Source: JANQPX01 sp041398025
Lineage (GTDB): Bacteria > Pseudomonadota > Alphaproteobacteria > Geminicoccales > Geminicoccaceae
Length of the DNA stretch: 64,000 nt
Direction: 5' to 3'
NCBI GenBank assembly: GCA_041398025.1
Contig: JAWKVM010000036.1
Coordinates: forward strand, 18,303-82,302
In this document: in pieces, positions 36,067 through 45,175 of the stretch
How the letters are laid out: each line of letters starts with the position of its first letter
Position numbering within the stretch: the first letter of the stretch is position 1
Notes under the pieces: model-generated
The model's database searches: none
Told to the model about the DNA's origin: nothing
The model's input: only the letters and a program-made list of their open reading frames with translations
Made by a program: the position numbers and the translations under genes

Positions 36067-37197
36067 CTAGTTCAAGAGATGTGCGTCCTTGGCCTCCCAG
36101 CCGACGGTCACCCGTTCACCGACGGCGACCGGACGCTCATAAAAGTGGGCTTCGTCCATGGTGATGGAAAACTCGTCGAACCCTTCAGCATGCAGGCGAA
36201 GGGCGACCAACGCACCTTGATATTCGACGAGGCCGACCGTTGCGTGCAGGCGATTGGCGGCGGGCGCGCCGGATGCGTCGCCCGGGCTGACATCGGCACC
36301 GACCGGACGCGCTGCGCCGCTGTCTTCCCGGATGCCGATCTTGTCGGCCCTGAGCGCGAAGGACACGGGCTGCCCGGGGGCGGTCTCGGTCCTGCCGACG
36401 ACGAAGCGCTCGCCGCCGGGGCCCTCGAGGATGGAATGGCCGTTCTGGTGGCTTGCAAGCCTGCCCGAGAGCACGTTGTGGCCGCCGATGAAGCGGGCGA
36501 CGAAGGGCGTGCTCGGCTTGTTGTAGACCTCGCGCGGCGCGCCGAACTGCTCGATCTCGCCATCGCTCATCACGACGACGAGGTCGGACAGCGCCATCGC
36601 CTCTTCCTGGCTGTGGGTGACGTGGATGAAGCTGATGCCGAGCTCACGCTGCAGGCGCTTCAGCTCCTCGCGCATGCGGATGCGCAGGAACGGATCGAGG
36701 GCGGAGAGCGGCTCGTCCAGAAGAAGCACGCTCGGATTGGTGGTCAACGCCCGGGCGAGCGCCACACGCTGCTGCTGGCCGCCCGAGAGCTGGGCGGGCT
36801 GGCGCTCGGCATAGGCGTCCATATGCACGAGTGCGAGCAGCTCGCGCGCCTTGGCGTGGCGCTCGTCCCTGGCGACGCCGCGCATCTTCAGGCCGAAAGC
36901 GACATTGTCCAGGCAGTTCAGATGGGGAAAGAGCGCGTAATTCTGGAACATCATCGCCGTGCCGCGCTGGGCGGGCGGCAGGTCGCCGACATTCTGGCCG
37001 CCAATGATGATATCACCGTCGGTCAGCTGCTCATGGCCGGCGATCAGACGAAGTGTGGTGGTCTTGCCACAGCCGCTCGGTCCCAGAAGGCAGCAATAGC
37101 TGCCGCCCGGAATCTTGAGCGACACGCCGTCGACCGCCGTGGTCGACCCGTAGCGCTTGACGACGGTAATCAGCTCGACATCGGCCGCTTCGACCAA
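36067..37197 (-). CDS. Polyamine-type ABC transporter ATPase (PotA-like)
   Basis: The 376-residue ATPase has Walker A LLGPSGCGKTTTLRLIAG, signature LSGGQQQRVALARALTTN and Walker B VLLLDEPLSALDPFLR. A C-terminal TOBE domain (about 285-372) ends VTVGWEAKDAHLLN, the PotA/MalK layout. The start appears to be TTG 37197 behind AGGAGAAC. It is the first gene of the ATPase, binding protein, permease order. This is a plausible polyamine, putrescine or Fe-type importer, and the substrate is not determined. Confidence 0.88.
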   Translation of the reverse strand: MVEAADVELITVVKRYGSTTAVDGVSLKIPGGSYCCLLGPSGCGKTTTLRLIAGHEQLTDGDIIIGGQNVGDLPPAQRGTAMMFQNYALFPHLNCLDNVAFGLKMRGVARDERHAKARELLALVHMDAYAERQPAQLSGGQQQRVALARALTTNPSVLLLDEPLSALDPFLRIRMREELKRLQRELGISFIHVTHSQEEAMALSDLVVVMSDGEIEQFGAPREVYNKPSTPFVARFIGGHNVLSGRLASHQNGHSILEGPGGERFVVGRTETAPGQPVSFALRADKIGIREDSGAARPVGADVSPGDASGAPAANRLHATVGLVEYQGALVALRLHAEGFDEFSITMDEAHFYERPVAVGERVTVGWEAKDAHLLN

Positions 37198-37543
37198 GTT
37201 CTCCTAAGCCTCCCGTCCGCTGCCCGCGGCTTGAACCAGCCATCCGCTCGACTGCGCATCATCGAAGCAATCGTCATGCCAGATCGATTTGGCGCGATCT
37301 TGCTGCCGATGATCGCCGCATCTGCCTCTTTTTTGGACATAACCAGTCTAAAAAGCACGTTAGCTGAGCTTTTGTTGTTCGCCTAGAGCCTACCAAGACG
37401 GCAGATCTGCCTTGCCCCGACGGCAGGGTGCTTCATATGGAGTAGGCAGGAGCGGGGATGCCAGGACTGCTCCCCGGCCCGTTTCCCGGCAGGACGGCCG
37501 CGGGAAGCCTTTGCACATGGACGTTCTGGAGCGAGGGTCTGGA
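37198..37543. other. Intergenic divergent promoter region
   Basis: This stretch separates the Pot-type operon (minus) from the small gene at 37544 (plus). It contains AT-richer sequence around 37318-37385 that probably houses the operon promoter. A 62-codon minus-strand frame at 37170-37358 runs into the ATPase start and has a weak, featureless composition, so it was not called. Confidence 0.4.
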
Positions 37544-37735
37544 ATGTACGAACTGATGATCATCGCCTGCCTGATGGGCCAGCCGGCCACATGCCAAGCG
37601 TTTCATCTGCCGTTCGAGGCGTCTACGGGTATCCGCACCTGCATGTATCAGGCGCAGTTCCGGCTTCTGGAATGGAAAGTCACGATGCCGGATTGGGCGG
37701 TCAAGAAGTGGACCTGCGGTCTGCCCCAAACCTGA
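37544..37735 (+). CDS. Small conserved-looking protein of unknown function
   Basis: The 63-residue product begins MYELMIIACLMGQPATCQAF. It contains the paired-Cys/aromatic pattern RTCMYQAQFRLLEWKVTMPD followed by WAVKKWTCGLP. The N-terminus could be a short signal or a beta strand. Similar small C-x-W-x-V-x-x-W-x-C proteins are widespread in alphaproteobacteria and have no assigned role. I prefer ATG 37544 (GAGGG upstream). ATG 37517 is also possible and adds nine residues. Confidence 0.6.
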   Translation: MYELMIIACLMGQPATCQAFHLPFEASTGIRTCMYQAQFRLLEWKVTMPDWAVKKWTCGLPQT

Positions 37736-37868
37736 CGGCGGGATGTGAAAGGTCAGACGGCGAAGGTGTGGGGCAAATCGGCAACAGTTGAAGGGTTAAC
37801 GAGCCTGCACGGGTTCCGGCGCCGGCTGCCTGCAGAGACCGATCGGCAGCGGCGACCAGAACGATGGT

Positions 37869-38024
37869 TCAGCCGAAGGGGTTACCCAGCGCGTTCTGGT
37901 CGTCCTGCAACAGTCTGTCGCTGATCGACGACGGCGACGAATGGCTGTATTGAGACGGCACCGTGAGCGACACGGCGCAGGTGAAAGCCAGGGCGAGAAT
38001 TCCCAGAAGAATAAGCTTTCTCAT
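37869..38024 (-). CDS. Small exported peptide, 51 residues
   Basis: ATG 38024 sits behind GGAAGGGATC. The product opens MRKLILLGILALAFTCAVSL, a good signal peptide or lipoprotein-like leader, followed by a polar Ser-rich tail (SHSSPSSISDRLLQDDQNAL). It ends at a TGA at 37869-37871. It was too short to be listed as an open reading frame. The region is otherwise empty, which supports a real gene, but I have no homologue. Confidence 0.5.
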   Translation of the reverse strand: MRKLILLGILALAFTCAVSLTVPSQYSHSSPSSISDRLLQDDQNALGNPFG

Positions 38025-38461
38025 AACGTTGATCCCTTCCCTCGTCGGTCTCTATGCCCAGTCTTATAACCTTGCTCTTTCCGATTTGAACAGGGCTAAT
38101 CGACAAGATTGTGTCAAAAACGAAACATACTGTTGTTTGAAAGCCACAATTGCTCGGAACCCCTGGAAACACCCCCGGAATACCGGTCACGCACGCTGTT
38201 CGGGATAGCCGGTCGTGGCTTGTGAACATCGCCCTCAGCAGCGTTCCGGGCATCTTAACTGCAGCTTTCTGAACACACTCTGAATAGCGTACCGCCGTCG
38301 TGAATTTTCCGGGGGACGGACGTGATCGCGGCCTAGTTGCCGAACAGGCCTGGACGGAACGGGTGGGAAAGACGGGGAAGTTCGGTTAAGAGAGAGGCGT
38401 CGGGCCGGAACTCACCGGGCACCCGGCCGTCGATCGAACGAAAGAGACAACGGGGAACGCC
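38025..38461. other. AT-richer intergenic stretch before the polysaccharide locus
   Basis: About 440 bases without a supported gene. The interval around 38060-38160 is markedly less GC-rich than its surroundings and includes possible promoter-like AT blocks (TCTTATAACCTTGC) between the divergent small peptide and polymerase genes. No hairpin stood out. Confidence 0.35.
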
Positions 38462-39778
38462 ATGCTGCGTTATGCTGAAATGGCTCTGGCCGCTTTTGCG
38501 ATCATCATCCTGACCGGCACCAACGCGTATTATTTCCTCCTGGGCGTGCCCGCGGAGATCAAGCCGGAAGAGCTCGAAACCTACGAGGCCGTGATCCGCA
38601 ACGTCTTCCTGCTCTCCTATGCGATCGTGGCCCTGCTGACCTTGCTTCACTGGCAGAAGATGCTGCTGGGTATCGCCGCCGTCTGGCCCGTGGCGCTGAT
38701 GGTCGCCATCGCCTGGCTTTCGACGACATGGTCCGTCGATCCTGAGACCACCCCGCGCCGCTGCATCGCGCTCACCATCACCACCTTGATGGGGATCTAC
38801 CTCTTCGTACGCTTCGATCTGCACGACCTGCTGAAGTTTCTGGTCGCGGTTTTCGCCATCATCATCGTGGGCTCACTGGTCTGGGTCGTCGCGTTTCCGA
38901 CCTACGGCATCCATGGCGACGCCGGACACGCCGGAGCGTGGCGCGGCATCTTCTTTCATAAGAACGCCAATGGCCGCGTCATGGTCTTCGCCCTGGCCGC
39001 CTTCATCGCGGCCTGGGTGGACGGGCGGATCAATCGCGGCCTTCTCGGCATCCTGACCCTCCTGGCGATCGCCAATCTCCTCGGCAGCAGCTCGAAAACG
39101 GCCCTGCTCGCCTGCCTGGCCCTGATCATGGGCGTCATCGCGACCAACATGATGCGCGGCGCCGCGGTGCGCAGCGCGCTGATCACGCTCACCGTCTTCG
39201 CCGTGGTCTGGCACGCAGGCCTGTTCATCTTCTTCAGCTACGAGGCCATTCTCGAGCTGCTCGGCCGCGACCCGACACTGACAGGACGGACGGAGCTTTG
39301 GGCCTTCACCATCGGCGAGGGTCTGAAGAGGCCGTTCACCGGCTTCGGCTATGACGCCTTCTGGTTCGGCGACAACAGTCCGGGCGCGCGCATCGCCCTG
39401 GAGTGGGGAATCTCCCACGCCCATAACAGCTGGATCGAAGTCTTCATCAATCTGGGCCTGCCCATGATCGTCCTCCTGGCGATCACGCTGGCAACCGGCC
39501 TGTTCCGGGCCGTGGTGCTGGCACGCTATTATCCCGACCTCACGCCGGCCCTGTTCGTGATGGTGACGCTCCTCTCGATGATGACCATCAGCATGTCGGA
39601 AGCGGTGTTCCTGGAGAGGCACACCATCGATTGGATCATGACGGTCGTCGTGCTCGGCTGCGCGCGCGCCTACATGTCGAAATTGAGCCATCAGAGCGAA
39701 GAGAGCGCAGCGCCTCTTGCCGAAAGCGGGGACGAGGCGCCCCCCATGCGCAGGCCCGCCCATGTGAGCCCTCTCTGA
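38462..39778 (+). CDS. O-antigen ligase/polymerase family protein (Wzy/ExoQ-like)
   Basis: This 438-residue polytopic membrane protein has about 10-12 hydrophobic segments. The Wzy_C-type block is WRGIFFHKNANGRVMVFALA, then LGSSSKTALLACLALI, followed by a large periplasmic loop with GRDPTLTGRTELWAFTIGEG, RPFTGFGYDAFWFG and HAHNSWIEVFINLG. These T-G-R-x-x-L-W and H-A-H-N-x-x-x-E motifs mark ExoQ-like polymerases, which join lipid-linked repeat units into chains. It is convergent with the flippase gene, 22 bases apart. Confidence 0.87.
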   Translation: MLRYAEMALAAFAIIILTGTNAYYFLLGVPAEIKPEELETYEAVIRNVFLLSYAIVALLTLLHWQKMLLGIAAVWPVALMVAIAWLSTTWSVDPETTPRRCIALTITTLMGIYLFVRFDLHDLLKFLVAVFAIIIVGSLVWVVAFPTYGIHGDAGHAGAWRGIFFHKNANGRVMVFALAAFIAAWVDGRINRGLLGILTLLAIANLLGSSSKTALLACLALIMGVIATNMMRGAAVRSALITLTVFAVVWHAGLFIFFSYEAILELLGRDPTLTGRTELWAFTIGEGLKRPFTGFGYDAFWFGDNSPGARIALEWGISHAHNSWIEVFINLGLPMIVLLAITLATGLFRAVVLARYYPDLTPALFVMVTLLSMMTISMSEAVFLERHTIDWIMTVVVLGCARAYMSKLSHQSEESAAPLAESGDEAPPMRRPAHVSPL

Positions 39779-39800
39779 TCGGCACTGCCAAAGATAAAGA

Positions 39801-41348
39801 TCAGACGACGTAGACCTTGCGGCCGGCAAGCCGCTCGATCGCGTCACGTTCGGCGTCGTTGAGCGGCCGCAGCAGACGCGCGGCGGCGAGGAAGGCGAGA
39901 CCGATCACCGCAAAACCGACGATCATCCAGAGCAGACCATCCGCCGGCACCGATGCCTTGAACAGGAAGCCGAGCGCGATGGCGACGGCGGCGGCGGCGA
40001 TGATGCGCAGCTGCCCCATGACATCGAGGTGCAGCGCAAAGCCGTGGCGCCAGAGGTAGTAGATGATCGCCGAGACGAAGATGCCCTCACCGATGATGAT
40101 CGCCGCGATCAGGCCGTAATAGGAGAGGCCGAGCGCCACGAACAGCACGGCGATCGGGATGATCAGGACATTGGCGAAGGAGACATTGCGCAGAAGATCG
40201 GCCTTTTCGATGGTGGCGCAGAGATCGCTCAGCACCAGGCGGTGATTGTCGACGAACATCAGCACGAAGAAGCCGAGCATCAGCAGATATTCGTCGCCAT
40301 ATTTGCCGCCGGACATGAGATTGATAATCTCGTCGCCATAGACGACGAACAGCGCGAACCCGCTGGCCAGAGCGTAGTTCGAGATCTTCAGGATCATGGT
40401 GATCTGGCGGTTGAGCGTGCGGAAATTGCGGCTCTTGGTATATTCGGCGATCAGCTTCGGCCGGTACAGGCCCGAGAAGAGCTGCGCCGGCAGGAAGCGG
40501 TAGACCTGGCCGAACAGCGTCACGCAGAAGCCGAAAGGTGCGAGGGCCGCGACGGTCAGCATCTGCGGCGCAACGGTCATCAGCGCGTGGTTGCTGCCGA
40601 GCATGCGCAGCAGTTCGGATGCGTAGTTGTTGGCGGCGAAGGTGACCATCGTCCACAGATCCGGCACCTCGCCGCTGGAGGCGATCTGGCCATGGGGCAG
40701 AGCGCGCAGGATGAGCCATCCCTTGATCAGCGCAGCGAGCGTGGCGGCCATCGTCGCGACGATCTCGACATAGATCACCTCCATCACGGTGAACTCGGTC
40801 GTGAGCAGGAGAAGGGCCGCGAGGCCGCCGAGAAAGAGGACGTGGCGGATGGTGGTGTTGCTCTGCGACAGTCCCTGCTCCAGCAGGGACTGGAACACCG
40901 TGTCCCTGAGGAACACCATCAGGCCGAACGGAATGATCACGGCGATGTAGAGGTCGAAGGCGGGAAGCCATTCTTCCTTGCCGAGGGACGACAGGAGCAG
41001 GTGGCTGCATTCATAGTAGACGAGCCCGAACAGCAGCATGATCACCACGCGCGACAGGGTCGACAGCACCAGGAGGCGTGCGAGGGCCCGCAGATGGTGG
41101 CGCGCCCGGAGCTCCGGCGCATAGCGCAGCACCAGGTGGTTGATGCCGAAGCGGGAGATGTTGACGGTGAACTCGGTAAACGCCACCAGCCACGCGTAGA
41201 TCGCGAAGTCGCTCTTGCTCAGATTGGAGGCGATCAGCACCAGGATCGCAAAGCTCAGGCCGGCGTTCAGCACCTTGCCGATCGCGAAGATCATGGTGCT
41301 GGAGCGCAGCCGCTTGAGCGAATAATACTCTTGGTCGTCCAACTTCAA
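39801..41348 (-). CDS. Polysaccharide flippase (Wzx/MATE-like)
   Basis: A 515-residue membrane protein with about 12-14 hydrophobic helices begins STMIFAIGKVLNAGLSFAIL at residue 16, the typical Polysacc_synt start. Charged helix ends and an amphipathic C-terminus (LLRPLNDAERDAIERLAGRK) fit the MOP exporter superfamily. It would move undecaprenyl-linked oligosaccharide across the inner membrane. It lies between the polymerase and a glycosyltransferase gene, as expected for a Wzx/Wzy-dependent locus. Confidence 0.85.
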   Translation of the reverse strand: MKLDDQEYYSLKRLRSSTMIFAIGKVLNAGLSFAILVLIASNLSKSDFAIYAWLVAFTEFTVNISRFGINHLVLRYAPELRARHHLRALARLLVLSTLSRVVIMLLFGLVYYECSHLLLSSLGKEEWLPAFDLYIAVIIPFGLMVFLRDTVFQSLLEQGLSQSNTTIRHVLFLGGLAALLLLTTEFTVMEVIYVEIVATMAATLAALIKGWLILRALPHGQIASSGEVPDLWTMVTFAANNYASELLRMLGSNHALMTVAPQMLTVAALAPFGFCVTLFGQVYRFLPAQLFSGLYRPKLIAEYTKSRNFRTLNRQITMILKISNYALASGFALFVVYGDEIINLMSGGKYGDEYLLMLGFFVLMFVDNHRLVLSDLCATIEKADLLRNVSFANVLIIPIAVLFVALGLSYYGLIAAIIIGEGIFVSAIIYYLWRHGFALHLDVMGQLRIIAAAAVAIALGFLFKASVPADGLLWMIVGFAVIGLAFLAAARLLRPLNDAERDAIERLAGRKVYVV

Positions 41349-41476
41349 GACAGTGTTCCCTCAGAGACCAGGCGCCGATCGAGCGCGTTGATCATTCTTC
41401 CTGTCGATCGACGGTGGTCGTAGTCTCGAGGCAAGATAAAGAACGGGATACACAAGAGCTTCAGCGCCACGATTCG

Positions 41477-42469
41477 TCAGGTCGCCTGTCCGGCTTCCGA
41501 TGAACGGTTGAACCATCCTCTCACCGTGCTGCGCAGCACCTTCTGGCTGGCCTGGCCGAGCAGACAGCGGGAGAGAATACCGGCCACGGTTTTCGGTCCG
41601 ATGGCTCCCTTGAGAAAGGCGCGCGCCGTGATCGAGAGCGCGCGCAGCGGATTGTCCTTCCAATGCTGATGCGCGAGATAGCCGGCCTCGAAGCCTAGCC
41701 TGGCCGCCGGTGACAGCGAGCCGCCGACGGCGTCGAGAAAGGCGAGGCCACGCGCGAGATCGTCCTGGGCGCCGAGCCGGCCTGGGCGATCGTCATTCTG
41801 CTGCACGGCGAGCGGCTCCTCCACCAGCAGGAACGCGATCCCCTTGTCATCGAGGTCGAACAGGAACGCCATGTCCTCATATTGGCGAAGGTCGACCCGG
41901 AACGGCGTGGCCCGGGCGAGCTCGGTCGGCAGCAGCAGCGAGCTGGTCTGGGCGAAGCAGCCGCCGAGCAGCGGTGCCCGGTCATGGGCGACCGTCTCCA
42001 GCCGTGCCTGCGCCCGGTGCACGAACAGATAGTCGCCAAGCGGCATGTCGGCAGGCTTGCGCCGCTTCGGCCGGACCATGACATCCTTCCTGGAGGTCAC
42101 GATCCTGGTGAGCGTGCCGATGACGAAGGTCGGATGGTCCTGGCGCAGGGCGAGCGCAACCTGGTGCTCGAGCTTCTGCGGCAGCCAGGCATCGTCGGAA
42201 TCGAGAAAGGCCACATATTCGCCCCTGGCCGCCTGGACCCCGGTATTGCGCGCCGCCGACACGCCGAGATTGTGCTCATGGCGAAGAAGGCGCACCCGCA
42301 GGTCGTCCTTCCAGGGGCGAAGGGCGATCCCCAGATCGTCGCTCGAGCAGTCGTCGACCAGCAGGAGCTCGATCGGCGCGTAGGATTGCCGAAGGCAGCT
42401 CTCGACGGCATCGGCAATGATCGCGGCCCGATTGAAGACCGGTATGACGACGCTTACCAGCGGCTTCAC
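41477..42469 (-). CDS. Family 2 glycosyltransferase
   Basis: The start is taken as GTG 42469, giving 330 residues opening KPLVSVVIPVFNRAAIIADA, the GT-A start. The open frame extends to 42883, but the added sequence is low-complexity and overlaps the promoter of the divergent gene. Motifs are LLVDDCSSDDLGIALRPW, GVSAARNTGVQAARGEYVAF with LDSDDAWLP (the D-x-D-like metal site), and the acceptor-side QYEDMAFLFDLDD. It adds one sugar to the growing repeat unit. Its 5' end is 431 bases from the divergent glycosyltransferase. Confidence 0.85.
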   Translation of the reverse strand: MKPLVSVVIPVFNRAAIIADAVESCLRQSYAPIELLLVDDCSSDDLGIALRPWKDDLRVRLLRHEHNLGVSAARNTGVQAARGEYVAFLDSDDAWLPQKLEHQVALALRQDHPTFVIGTLTRIVTSRKDVMVRPKRRKPADMPLGDYLFVHRAQARLETVAHDRAPLLGGCFAQTSSLLLPTELARATPFRVDLRQYEDMAFLFDLDDKGIAFLLVEEPLAVQQNDDRPGRLGAQDDLARGLAFLDAVGGSLSPAARLGFEAGYLAHQHWKDNPLRALSITARAFLKGAIGPKTVAGILSRCLLGQASQKVLRSTVRGWFNRSSEAGQAT

Positions 42470-42900
42470 GATGGTTTCTCGCAGTCCTAGGCATTTCCAA
42501 GCGGGCCCGGCGCCGTCAGACGACGAAGGCCTTGTGAGGTCGTTGGCCGAAGGCGGCGGCCGGAGGGCGGTGCATGCCGCCGGCTCCATTTTTCGACCGC
42601 CGACACTACGACCGATTCCTGGAGATAACAACTGCCAGATCAAGTTAATCGCACCCCGGCAACTTTTCGCGCGATATCCGACGAGAGCAGCTTTTCTTTT
42701 TCTCCTAGAAGACGATACAGCGCAAACATTCAGCACCGTTCGCGATCGTCCCGCCGCACGGGTGATCCGCCGCCATCTTGATGGTGCCGCCCGAGACGCG
42801 TATAGCTGCGGGCGTCCATACCCCATGATGGTGCGGCCAAGCCTGCCGAAAATATGGCCGCCCGCGATCGCCTCATCGTCCAATCAACAAGCTGCAGATC
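42470..42900. other. Divergent promoter region of glycosyltransferase genes
   Basis: This 431-base region separates divergent starts. It holds AT-richer patches near 42635-42720 (CTTTTCTTTTTCTCCTAG) likely to contain promoters for both directions. The minus-strand reading frame is open, but its translation is unlike a glycosyltransferase. No repeat was recognised. Confidence 0.4.
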
Positions 42901-44028
42901 ATGGCCGCGAAACTGTTCTATCGCGAATTCCGCTACCAGGAAGCCGACATCGCCCGCTTCCTCGCCGATAGCCACGGCTTCGACACGCTCTACCGGACGG
43001 AAGGCAATCCGCAGGTGAAGCGCAGCAAGTGGTTTTTCGTCAAGCAGATCCTGCTGGACATGCTGTTCCTCGTGAGCCGGCGCCGAGAGATCCGCACCTA
43101 CAGCCACATCGTGGCGCTCTGGCACTCGAGCCTTGCCTTCATCATCCTGAAACGGCTCGGTTTGATCGACTATGAGCGGCTGCTCTGGTTCGGCTTCTCC
43201 GTGCGCAGCCCGTTCTGGGCGAAGATCTACCGCCAGGTCGCGAAGCTCGACCTCGAGCACATCTGGTTCGTGGTGTTCACCGAAAAGGAGGTGGACGATT
43301 ATTCGCAACGCCTCGGCATCGATCCGCAGCACCTCCTGTTCATCGCCCATGGCGACTGGCCGCAGCCGATCGACCTGCCCGAGCTGTTCACGCGCGATCC
43401 CGACCTCGATCTGACCACGCCCTACTACTTCACCGGCGGCTTCACCAACCGCGACTATCGTCCGGTGATCGAAGCCTTTCGCGGACTTGACCAGCGCCTG
43501 ATCATCGTCTGCTCGCGCTCGAACGACGACGTGGTCGAGGACGAGCTGCCGCCCAACGTCCAGGTCTATCGGGACATCACCTTCCCCGAATTCGAGCTGC
43601 TGCTGAGCGGCGCCAAAGCCGTGATCATCCCGCTCCGGCAGGATTCCGGCGCCGCCGGCCACAGCGTCCTGGTGCGCAGCATGCGCAACGGCAAGATCGT
43701 GATCGCCAATGCTTTCCGCATCATGGACAATTATGTCGACAACGGCATCGACGGCGTGCTGCTCAAGGACATGGCCGCCGAGCTGAAGCCGACCCTTCTC
43801 GCGATCGAGGCCGATCCCGAGCGGTTCCTGCCCATCCAAAAGGCCGCCCTCGAACGCTTCGAGCGCGATTATTCGCAGGAAGCGCTCGAACGGCGCATGA
43901 GCCATCTGATCCAGGACCGGTGGATCGAGGCGCCTGCCACGGCCGCCCGAGACGCATCCTTCGACGAGGGCGCGACGACCAACGCAACGAGATGGAAACG
44001 CTATGGCGAGCAATCGGGACGAGGCTGA
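42901..44028 (+). CDS. Putative GT-B glycosyltransferase
   Basis: The 375-residue protein has a GT-B-like C-terminal half: PYYFTGGFTNRDYRPVIEAF, RLIIVCSRSNDDV, then FELLLSGAKAVIIPLRQDSG and AAGHSVLVRSMRNGKIVIAN, the nucleotide-sugar lobe. The N-terminal half lacks the G-G motif of classic GT4 and holds a hydrophobic segment (RLLWFGFSVRSPFWAKIYRQ) that may associate with the membrane. I am confident of the fold but not the sugar. The 3' end overlaps the next gene by 26 bases, so the pair is translated together. Confidence 0.72.
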   Translation: MAAKLFYREFRYQEADIARFLADSHGFDTLYRTEGNPQVKRSKWFFVKQILLDMLFLVSRRREIRTYSHIVALWHSSLAFIILKRLGLIDYERLLWFGFSVRSPFWAKIYRQVAKLDLEHIWFVVFTEKEVDDYSQRLGIDPQHLLFIAHGDWPQPIDLPELFTRDPDLDLTTPYYFTGGFTNRDYRPVIEAFRGLDQRLIIVCSRSNDDVVEDELPPNVQVYRDITFPEFELLLSGAKAVIIPLRQDSGAAGHSVLVRSMRNGKIVIANAFRIMDNYVDNGIDGVLLKDMAAELKPTLLAIEADPERFLPIQKAALERFERDYSQEALERRMSHLIQDRWIEAPATAARDASFDEGATTNATRWKRYGEQSGRG

Positions 44029-45175
44029 CGATCGGGACGAAACGATCACGGCTCTTGTGCTGAGCCATGACGCGCGCGACCTCGGCGGCGTCGGCAACTT
44101 CATTCGCATCCTGAAGCAGCGCCTTCGGCCGACCACCCGGATCCGGCGCTTCGTCAACGGGCGGCGCGCCGGCGAGAGCGGACGCGTCGCGACGCTGAAG
44201 CGCATGGCTTTCGACTATCTGCGCTTCACCGGGCTGGTGCTGCGCGAACGCTTCGACGTCTACCATTTCAATCCCGAGATGGACGTGCGCTCCTTCCCCC
44301 GGGAAAGCCTGTTCATGCTGATCCTGATCCTCCTGGGCCGGCGCAATTTCATCGTGTTCTTTCGCGGCTGGAACTGGGACGAGTTCGAGGAGATCAACCG
44401 GCGGCCCTGGCTTCGCCGCCTCAGCTATTTCGTCCTCTGCCGGGCGAGCCGGGTGGTGGTGCTCTCCGACAGTTTCCGAAAGGCGCTGATCGAGAACGGC
44501 CTTGCCGACCATCAGGTCCTGGTCATGACCACCATGTTTGACGGCCGCCTGGTCAAGGCGCGCGACCGCTCCGGCGCCGCGACGGCCGAGGCCCCCGCCC
44601 TCCTGTTCATGGCGCGCTTCGTCGCGGAAAAAGGTGTCTATCAGCTGCTCGACGCAGTCAGCCTGCTGAAGGAGGACTACCCGAAGCTGACCCTGGTCAT
44701 GGGCGGCGACGGGCCGGAGATGGAAGGCCTGAAAGCGCGCGCCCGCAAGCTCGACATCGCCGATCGCGTGCGTTTTCCCGGCTATGTCCGCCGGGACCAG
44801 AAGGCCCGGGTGTTCGACGAGGCCAGCCTTTTCGTCTTCCCGAGCTATTTCTGGGAAGGCCTGCCCAATGCCGTGCTCGAAGCGATGGGTGCCGGCTTGC
44901 CGATTCTCGCCAATCCCATCGCCGGTGTGCCCGAGGTCATGAGCGATCCCGAGAACGGCCGCTTCCTCGCCGAGGTCACGGCCGAAGAGGTCGCCGCCAA
45001 GCTCAAGGCCATGCTCGACGACCCCGTCTATCTGGCGGAAACGTCGGCGCGCAATATCGAGAGGGCCTGGAGCCAATACGAATCGGCCGTGGTCAGCAGG
45101 CGCATCGAAGACATCTATCGAACGGTCAAGGCCGAAAAGGATCCTTTGCCGAAAGCGGCGGGCCAGGCCGCCTGA
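44003..45175 (+). CDS. Family 4 glycosyltransferase
   Basis: A 390-residue GT-B enzyme. After a short acidic N-terminus comes ALVLSHDARDLGGVGNFIRI, the GT4 G-G-V-x-x-F motif. YHFNPEMDVRSFPRESLFML belongs to lobe 1. Lobe 2 has LLFMARFVAEKGVYQLLDAV, MGGDGPEMEGLKARARKLDI and PSYFWEGLPNAVLEAMGAGL with the E-x7-E pair. It retains the configuration of the donor sugar. It overlaps the preceding gene, forming a two-gene unit of the polysaccharide locus. Confidence 0.88.
   Translation: MASNRDEADDRDETITALVLSHDARDLGGVGNFIRILKQRLRPTTRIRRFVNGRRAGESGRVATLKRMAFDYLRFTGLVLRERFDVYHFNPEMDVRSFPRESLFMLILILLGRRNFIVFFRGWNWDEFEEINRRPWLRRLSYFVLCRASRVVVLSDSFRKALIENGLADHQVLVMTTMFDGRLVKARDRSGAATAEAPALLFMARFVAEKGVYQLLDAVSLLKEDYPKLTLVMGGDGPEMEGLKARARKLDIADRVRFPGYVRRDQKARVFDEASLFVFPSYFWEGLPNAVLEAMGAGLPILANPIAGVPEVMSDPENGRFLAEVTAEEVAAKLKAMLDDPVYLAETSARNIERAWSQYESAVVSRRIEDIYRTVKAEKDPLPKAAGQAA

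Noticed and set aside
40029..41423. 464-codon plus-strand frame antisense to the flippase
   Set aside because: It translates to Gln/Asp/Arg-rich low-complexity sequence opposite a membrane protein gene with a clear family start.
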